A stretch of DNA of 12,450 nucleotides. It comes from Saprospiraceae bacterium (GTDB lineage: Bacteria; Bacteroidota; Bacteroidia; Chitinophagales; Saprospiraceae). The DNA is taken from the NCBI GenBank assembly GCA_016787375.1, contig JAEUUM010000349.1:1-12450 (forward strand). The letters run 5' to 3'. The translations under genes and the position numbers were made by a program. Of the stretch, positions 7,771 to 12,450 are shown one piece after another. Below the pieces are notes generated by a model. It searched no databases. It saw only the letters and a list, made by a program, of their open reading frames with translations, and was not told the origin of the DNA. Position 1 is the stretch's first letter; each line of letters opens with the position of its first letter.

Positions 7771-9852
7771 ATGATTCAAAAACTGATTCCTTTTTCAATA
7801 ATCGTTTTGCTTTCTTTTTTATCACTCAGTGTGCAGGCCCAAGAGAGCTCCAAATCAAAGTCTGCTTCTAAGCTTTATGAACGTGGCAACAAAACCATTC
7901 TTGTAAATAACGCCAGTCGCCTCAATACCAAAGGGTTAGAGACTTCACCTAGTTTTTACAACAACGGTTTACTATTTGTTGGAGAGAAAAAGAATGGCCC
8001 GATTGATCGCAAAACAGGAACAAGATATTTTGACCTTTATTATTCTGAAATAGATAAAAATGGTAATCCGTTGCCCTCAGATCGATTTTCAAAATTCATC
8101 AACAGCCCTTACAATGAGGGAGCAGCTTGCTTCAACAATAATCAGGATGTCATCTATTTTACAAGCAACAATCAGCAAAATGGCGTCACCAAATCCTCGA
8201 GCAAGTCTGGTGTAGTGCTTAAAATATTTCAAGCTCAAAGAGGCACAGAGGATTGGATAAACATTCAGGAGTTACCGTTCTGTTCAGATGATTTCAATAC
8301 TGCCCATCCTTCTCTTTCTGCAGATGGTACCAAACTTTATTTTGCATCTGACAGACCAGGAGGTTATGGAGGAATGGACATATATGTTGCAGAAAGAATA
8401 GGTGACCGATGGTCAGCTCCCAAAAATCTTGGCCCCAAAGTAAACACAACAGGAAAAGAGTTATTTCCCTTTGTGTATGGAAATGATGTTCTTTTCTTTT
8501 CATCTTCCGGCCACAATGGCTCCGGTGGCTTAGATGTTCTATTTACAGACTTAACTGATCTGACTAATTTTGAACCAGTTTTGTTGGAAGAACCGATTAA
8601 TTCGGTTAAAGATGATGTTGGATTTATTCTTTACAACAACGGGCAAAGGGGATTTTTCGCTTCAAATCGAGCGGGCGGAAGTGGAAGTGATGATATATAT
8701 TCATTTGAAGTGCAAGGTGGAACCTTATTGAACAAACTGAATCAAAATCTTGACCTGAACATTACCGTTGTAGACGATGCAACCGGAAAAATTCTTCCAG
8801 CCACAGCTTTCTATATGCTTAAAGCTGACAAAGATGGAACAGTTGCCAATGACGAATTTTACGATGTTGAACTAGTTAAAGATAATAAAACCACTACCCA
8901 AATACAATTATCAAGAAAAAAAACATTTGATTTTGGACAACCCGAAGGTTTTTCAAATGAAGATGGTCAAATTAATGTCAAGCTTGAACCCAACCAAAAT
9001 TATATTTTCTTTCTAAATCAGAGTGGCTATAATCTAAAAGAGCATTTTTATGCTACAACAAATAAATCAGGTACTCAAAATATCAAAGTTGCGCTCAAAT
9101 TAAAGGATTGCGCTACCGTTTCAGGAACTGTAACAAACCAGAAAACCAATGCACCAATCCCATTTGCAGATGTAAAAATTACAAAGTCTTGTACAGGTGA
9201 AATAGTACCAATGAAAAGCGACGGCAATGGCAGGTTTGAAATTTGTCTTCCTCAAGGTTGTATTGCCACATTCAGAGCAGAAAAAGAGGGATACATTCAA
9301 GGTCTTGTTAACCTTACCAACCCTAAAGGCAATCTGACACCTTTGAATGCAGACGTTAAACTATTGCCATTTGATAATTCATCAGCAAATAAAACTGAAT
9401 CTGAGGGATCCGGTAAAATATCTGAAGGTAGTGTTATTATCCTCGAGAATATCTATTATGACTACAATAAAGCCCTGATAAGAGCAGGAGCTGCCAAAGA
9501 GTTGGATGCACTTTACAAGTTAATGGATCAATATCCTACCATGAAAATTGAGCTTATCTCACACACGGATAGCCGGGGCGAAAAACAATATAATAAGGAA
9601 CTTTCAACACAACGTGCAAACGCAGCTAAAAACTATCTTGTAGCCAAAGGAATTGATGAAAATCGTATTACAGCTTCGGGTATGGGTGAGGCACAATTGC
9701 GAAATAAATGCTCGGATGGTGTGGAATGCTCTGAAGAAGAACATCAATTTAACAGACGAACAGAAGTTAAAGTGGTAAGCCTTGGAGCTCCGATTGATAT
9801 TAGATACGGCAACAAAGGTCCTGAGGTTATTGATTCCAAAAAATTCAAATAA
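7771..9852 (+). CDS. PD40-repeat, carboxypeptidase-regulatory-like and OmpA domain protein (T9SS-accessory type)
   Basis: The 693-residue product starts with a signal peptide (hydrophobic core, cut near VQA/QES at about 24). PD40/WD40-like strands follow, clearest at 175-205 (HPSLSADGTKLYFASDRPGG) and near 8635-8710 (GQRGFFASNRAGGSGSDDIY). A carboxypeptidase-regulatory-like domain starts at C447 (CATVSGTV). An OmpA domain spans about 559-675, with HTDSRG, Asp600 and Arg615 at the spacing of the peptidoglycan-binding pair known in OmpA proteins, and a closing NRRTEVKV. The role is inferred as a periplasmic cell-wall anchor for an outer-membrane complex. The order resembles PorE of the Porphyromonas T9SS, but no N-terminal TPR array is evident here. 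Genes of this type often follow adhesin and SprF genes. There is no lipobox cysteine at the cleavage site, so a lipid anchor is not supported. Confidence 0.88.
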   Translation: MIQKLIPFSIIVLLSFLSLSVQAQESSKSKSASKLYERGNKTILVNNASRLNTKGLETSPSFYNNGLLFVGEKKNGPIDRKTGTRYFDLYYSEIDKNGNPLPSDRFSKFINSPYNEGAACFNNNQDVIYFTSNNQQNGVTKSSSKSGVVLKIFQAQRGTEDWINIQELPFCSDDFNTAHPSLSADGTKLYFASDRPGGYGGMDIYVAERIGDRWSAPKNLGPKVNTTGKELFPFVYGNDVLFFSSSGHNGSGGLDVLFTDLTDLTNFEPVLLEEPINSVKDDVGFILYNNGQRGFFASNRAGGSGSDDIYSFEVQGGTLLNKLNQNLDLNITVVDDATGKILPATAFYMLKADKDGTVANDEFYDVELVKDNKTTTQIQLSRKKTFDFGQPEGFSNEDGQINVKLEPNQNYIFFLNQSGYNLKEHFYATTNKSGTQNIKVALKLKDCATVSGTVTNQKTNAPIPFADVKITKSCTGEIVPMKSDGNGRFEICLPQGCIATFRAEKEGYIQGLVNLTNPKGNLTPLNADVKLLPFDNSSANKTESEGSGKISEGSVIILENIYYDYNKALIRAGAAKELDALYKLMDQYPTMKIELISHTDSRGEKQYNKELSTQRANAAKNYLVAKGIDENRITASGMGEAQLRNKCSDGVECSEEEHQFNRRTEVKVVSLGAPIDIRYGNKGPEVIDSKKFK

Positions 9853-9879
9853 CCTAGGTCTTAAACTTCTGCTCATTTA

Positions 9880-9910
9880 TTGGTAATCAATTGAAGATGT
9901 ATTAGTTTTA
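9880..9910 (+). promoter_or_regulatory. Candidate promoter for the HD-PycTM gene
   Basis: TTG at 9880-9882 is followed after 20 bases by TAGTTTTA at 9903-9910, one mismatch from TAnnTTTG. The spacing fits the Bacteroidota -33/-7 arrangement. The -7 element ends only eight bases before the ATG at 9919, so the transcript would have almost no leader. Either a near-leaderless message or a chance match is possible. Confidence 0.35.
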
Positions 9911-9931
9911 CAATATATATGGCATCTTCAA
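9891..9931. repeat. 9-base inverted repeat bracketing the HD-PycTM start codon
   Basis: TTGAAGATG at 9891-9899 is the exact reverse complement of CATCTTCAA at 9923-9931. The 23-base interval holds the -7 candidate and the ATG at 9919. The left arm falls in the spacer of the candidate promoter and the right arm in codons 2-5. It could be an operator for a dimeric repressor, or an RNA hairpin on readthrough from the upstream gene. About one such repeat would be expected by chance in a window of this size. Confidence 0.4.
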
Positions 9932-11121
9932 AAGATAAAAAATCAGGTTTAGTAGATCTTTTTTCGCTTGCATTAGCTCAGGCCCCTGACTATGTTGCAT
10001 GTCTTTATGCAGAACAACCAGACAAAAGACTTTATTTTCACGGATTTGACTATTGCTGTAAGTTAGCAACATTAGTAAAAAATGCTGGTTCAGAATTGAA
10101 GATAAGCCAGCAAGATGCGGAAAAACTAGAGTTGGTAGCTTGGTTTTATTCGGTTGGCAGATTGTTCAGTTATGACAATTATTTACAAGATAGTCATCGT
10201 TTGTTTCAGGAATACCTTAAGGCTTATGATATTCAGCCTTCTGAGATACCTCAACTCGATTTTTTTAAACTACAGGAAACCTCCAATTTGAATGAGCATT
10301 TATTGATTGAAATACTACGTGATGCTTTGACTGTTATACAATTCGGACTATCAGACTACCAAACCCTCGAAATGTCCAGAATTGAGACAGAGGAGAAAAA
10401 TAGCTTCAAATACACCGATGAGGAGTGGGATAACAAAACCTATTCTGAACTATTGAAAAATCATTTGTGCACTTCATGGGGCATAAAGCATTTCAGCCAG
10501 AAATACAACTTAAAATTATTAGATTTTAAGCAAAAGACCTACAGACTTCCTGAATCCAAACCAGGTCCCAAACCCAAAAAACCAGATCGCAAGGTTAATC
10601 TGGCTGCATATAATTTTTTTAGAATAGGTTTTAGAAACCATATAGAACTCAGTGGAATGGCTGACAATCGAAGCCACATTATGATCAGTGTAAACTCAAT
10701 TATGATGGGCATAATGATCTCTTTCATCACCTACCAAAACTTACCAAGCACCAATCCACCATTGCTTTTTCCGGTGGTGGTGTTTATCATTACCGGAATG
10801 ACTTCCCTCATTTTTGCCATACTTGCAGCAAAACCCAGAATGTGGCGCAACATCAACAAAGAAAGCAGCGAATACGAAATTTTAACTCACCTAGCCTCTT
10901 ACTCCGATTTCGCTTCTTTGAGTTCGACCCAATACGAACATCATCTCGATTTGGTATTGAGTGACCCAGAATTGGTTAAAATCAATCTTAAAAAAGAGCT
11001 TTATCACCTTGGAAAAATTTTAGATATAAAAAATAGATATCTGGTATTTTCTTACAATGTCTTTATGTTCGGTTTTTTAGTGAGTATGCTGTTGTTTTTG
11101 GCTTTGTTAATATGGGTATGA
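9919..11121 (+). CDS. Pycsar-effector-family protein: degenerate HD-like domain fused to PycTM
   Basis: This 400-residue protein has an alpha-helical N-terminal domain (about 15-200) laid out like the HD domain usually fused to PycTM in Bacteroidota. A basic proline-rich linker follows (211-225), then a C-terminal PycTM domain (about 228-400). PycTM marks are FRNHIELSGMADNRSHIMISVNS-type sequence (238-260), membrane helices at about 254-271, 282-304 and 380-399, an AKP after helix two, and YNVFMFGF entering helix three. Known PycTM proteins disrupt membranes in response to cyclic pyrimidine nucleotides during phage defence. In the N-terminal domain the positions expected for metal ligands read Tyr45 (FHGFDYC) and Tyr77-Ser78 (AWFYSVG, where AWFHDxG is usual), so phosphohydrolase activity is unlikely. 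No cyclase gene is visible. The family assignment is strong; a defence role is inference, since similar lone proteins are common and uncharacterised. Confidence 0.85.
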   Translation: MASSKDKKSGLVDLFSLALAQAPDYVACLYAEQPDKRLYFHGFDYCCKLATLVKNAGSELKISQQDAEKLELVAWFYSVGRLFSYDNYLQDSHRLFQEYLKAYDIQPSEIPQLDFFKLQETSNLNEHLLIEILRDALTVIQFGLSDYQTLEMSRIETEEKNSFKYTDEEWDNKTYSELLKNHLCTSWGIKHFSQKYNLKLLDFKQKTYRLPESKPGPKPKKPDRKVNLAAYNFFRIGFRNHIELSGMADNRSHIMISVNSIMMGIMISFITYQNLPSTNPPLLFPVVVFIITGMTSLIFAILAAKPRMWRNINKESSEYEILTHLASYSDFASLSSTQYEHHLDLVLSDPELVKINLKKELYHLGKILDIKNRYLVFSYNVFMFGFLVSMLLFLALLIWV

Positions 11122-11201
11122 TTAGGGTGATAAATCATTAAAAACATTTAATTTAGTCGTTAATTTCATTTCTGTTAATACTTTTAATAAAAAGCCATAT
11201 C

Positions 11202-12050
11202 ATGAAATTAATGCCAGTTGATCGCCGTACGGGTTTAAACAGGGAATCTTTCAAAAATGAATACCTCAAAAAACAAAAACCAGTTATATTCACTGATTTT
11301 ATGGACCAGTGGCCTGCAAAAGATAAGTGGAATATAGAATATTTAAAAGAAAAATACGGTCACATCTCGGTGCCTTTATTTTCTGAAAATTCATCCAAGC
11401 CAGGTAAAAAGTATATGGTGCCTGATACTAAAAAATCATTCCGTGAATTCCTGGAAATTCTAGAATCCGGACCCACTACCTACAGAATGTTTTTATTCAA
11501 TATTTTCAAACATGCTCCCGAACTAATCAAGGATTTTTCAATACCTACTATCATGGACGGGTGGGTAAAAAGTTTTCCTTTTATGTTTTTTGGTGGTCAG
11601 GGTTCAACCGTACCACTTCACTACGACATTGACTATTCGCATGTTTTCCTGAACCAGTTTCACGGTCGTAAAAGGATAGTGCTCTTCTCCCATGATGAAT
11701 CAGACAAAATTTACCATCACCCTTATACCGTTGCCTCTTACATTGATGTTAACAACCCTGATTATGAAAACTATCCGGCTCTGAGAAATGTAGTGGGATA
11801 TGAATGTATGCTTTACCCGGGCGAAACAATTTTTATGCCTTCAGGTTACTGGCACTATATTGAGTATACAGATGGGGGTTATAGTATGGCGCTTCGCTCA
11901 AATGACTCAGTGGTGACACAGATGAAGGGTGTTATTAACATCGCAAGACATTTTGTTGTAGACAAAAGCATGAATCATCTTCTTGGGTCACAATGGCGTA
12001 AAATGAAAGACAACATGGCCAAACATCGGGCTGAGAAGTATGTTGGTTAA
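11202..12050 (+). CDS. FIH-like JmjC/cupin_8 Fe(II)/2-oxoglutarate-dependent hydroxylase
   Basis: The 282-residue protein has the cupin_8 layout: QKPVIF at 25-30, a following FMDQWPA, and a double-stranded beta-helix core. The Fe(II) triad is present as His140-x-Asp142 (VPLHYDID) and His218 (PSGYWHYIEY). Lys157 in GRKRIVLF matches the lysine that binds 2-oxoglutarate in FIH-type enzymes. The expected reaction is hydroxylation of a protein side chain or small molecule, with conversion of 2-oxoglutarate to succinate and CO2. There is no signal peptide, so it should act in the cytoplasm and cannot modify the exported adhesin after secretion. The helical C-terminal part (about 240-282) fits the dimerisation region of such enzymes. 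It lies 80 bases after the PycTM gene on the same strand. The substrate is unknown. Confidence 0.87.
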   Translation: MKLMPVDRRTGLNRESFKNEYLKKQKPVIFTDFMDQWPAKDKWNIEYLKEKYGHISVPLFSENSSKPGKKYMVPDTKKSFREFLEILESGPTTYRMFLFNIFKHAPELIKDFSIPTIMDGWVKSFPFMFFGGQGSTVPLHYDIDYSHVFLNQFHGRKRIVLFSHDESDKIYHHPYTVASYIDVNNPDYENYPALRNVVGYECMLYPGETIFMPSGYWHYIEYTDGGYSMALRSNDSVVTQMKGVINIARHFVVDKSMNHLLGSQWRKMKDNMAKHRAEKYVG

Positions 12051-12085
12051 TTTGTAGCTTTACACCGTTTATCAAAGACTCATAA

Positions 12086-12450
12086 ATGAAAATCCTTTTT
12101 ATCGGACAAATTCCGAGAATACTGTTTTGGTGTTTAATCATCTCAACACCATGTTTTGTGTATTCACAAAATCTAACCATACCAATTGATAGCCGATCCA
12201 CAATAATCATGGATCGCTGGATAATTCAAGGATATAATGATGATGTTCATCCAGAGATAAAGGCATTTCAAAGAAAAGATCTCGAAAATGTAGCAGTAGG
12301 CGCTGAAAATCAACCTGAAAAATCGGCTACTGAAAAATATGATTTGAAATATATAAAAACTGAAAACCAGGATTTCTCTGGGTGTGACTCTTGCCTTCGA
12401 CTTCTAAAAAACAAAAAACCTATCCTCAAATATTTCTACGATACACCTGC
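12086..12450 (+). CDS. Exported protein, possibly RemB/Wzi-like outer-membrane protein (3' partial)
   Basis: An ATG 35 bases after the hydroxylase stop opens a frame that continues past the window end (121 full codons seen). Residues 1-28 form a signal peptide: Lys2 and Arg11, a hydrophobic run through CLIIS, then a typical Bacteroidota VYS/Q cleavage. The mature start has IPIDSRSTIIMDRWIIQG, then HPEIKAFQRKDLENV, a variable stretch and a CxxC at 100-103, followed by KPILKYFYDTPA. From memory, this SR...DRxxI...KxFxRKD...KxFY order resembles N-termini of large Bacteroidota outer-membrane barrels annotated RemB-like or capsule-assembly Wzi-like. That assignment is tentative because only the first part is visible. 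It may share a transcript with the hydroxylase gene. Confidence 0.6.
   Translation, partial: MKILFIGQIPRILFWCLIISTPCFVYSQNLTIPIDSRSTIIMDRWIIQGYNDDVHPEIKAFQRKDLENVAVGAENQPEKSATEKYDLKYIKTENQDFSGCDSCLRLLKNKKPILKYFYDTP

Noticed and set aside
11137..11152. Small hairpin ATTAAA-AACA-TTTAAT downstream of the PycTM gene
   Set aside because: The six-pair stem is entirely A/T and no T-run follows, so it is too weak to call a terminator.
11179..11186. TACTTTTA resembling a -7 element before the hydroxylase gene
   Set aside because: There is one mismatch to TAnnTTTG, no TTG at the expected distance, and the region is AT-rich, so chance is as likely as function.

Overview
The window comes from an AT-rich bacterial chromosome that looks like Bacteroidota. 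It carries a giant cell-surface protein with a type B C-terminal sorting domain of the type IX secretion system (T9SS), then a PorP/SprF-family membrane protein, then a PD40/OmpA-like lipoprotein-type or periplasmic anchor protein. Start regions are AT-rich and mostly lack a well-placed Shine-Dalgarno site, and the promoter-like signals resemble the Bacteroidota -7 element (TAnnTTTG). A Saprospiria- or Chitinophagia-like lineage is plausible, but the window alone cannot fix it.

Bases 1-9852 form a T9SS surface-adhesin locus. The giant protein is open from base 1, so its N-terminus is missing. It runs through about ten HYR-like repeats (residues 1-1170 of the visible part), then about ten Ig/PKD-like repeats (1171-2032), a cadherin-like domain and the sorting domain. 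Eleven bases later comes a SprF-type protein, the usual dedicated partner for exporting type B cargo. After a 154-base gap with a promoter candidate comes a 693-residue protein with PD40 repeats, a carboxypeptidase-regulatory-like domain and an OmpA peptidoglycan-binding domain. The likely division of labour is cargo, cargo-specific outer-membrane partner, and cell-wall-linked accessory.

Bases 9919-12050 hold two unrelated-looking genes, each with its own short upstream gap. The first is a Pycsar-effector-family protein: an HD-like N-terminal domain joined to a C-terminal three-helix PycTM domain. The HD metal-binding residues appear to be replaced, and no pyrimidine cyclase gene is visible nearby. 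The second is an FIH-like JmjC/cupin_8 Fe(II)/2-oxoglutarate dioxygenase with its metal triad and a candidate 2-oxoglutarate lysine intact.

Bases 12086-12450 are the start of an exported protein that runs off the window, tentatively an outer-membrane barrel of the RemB/Wzi-like kind. No tRNA, rRNA, CRISPR array, insertion sequence or convincing rho-independent terminator was seen. The most unusual items are the apparently dead HD domain fused to PycTM, a pair of similar modules inserted into two successive HYR-like domains of the adhesin, and an inverted repeat that brackets the start codon of the PycTM gene.
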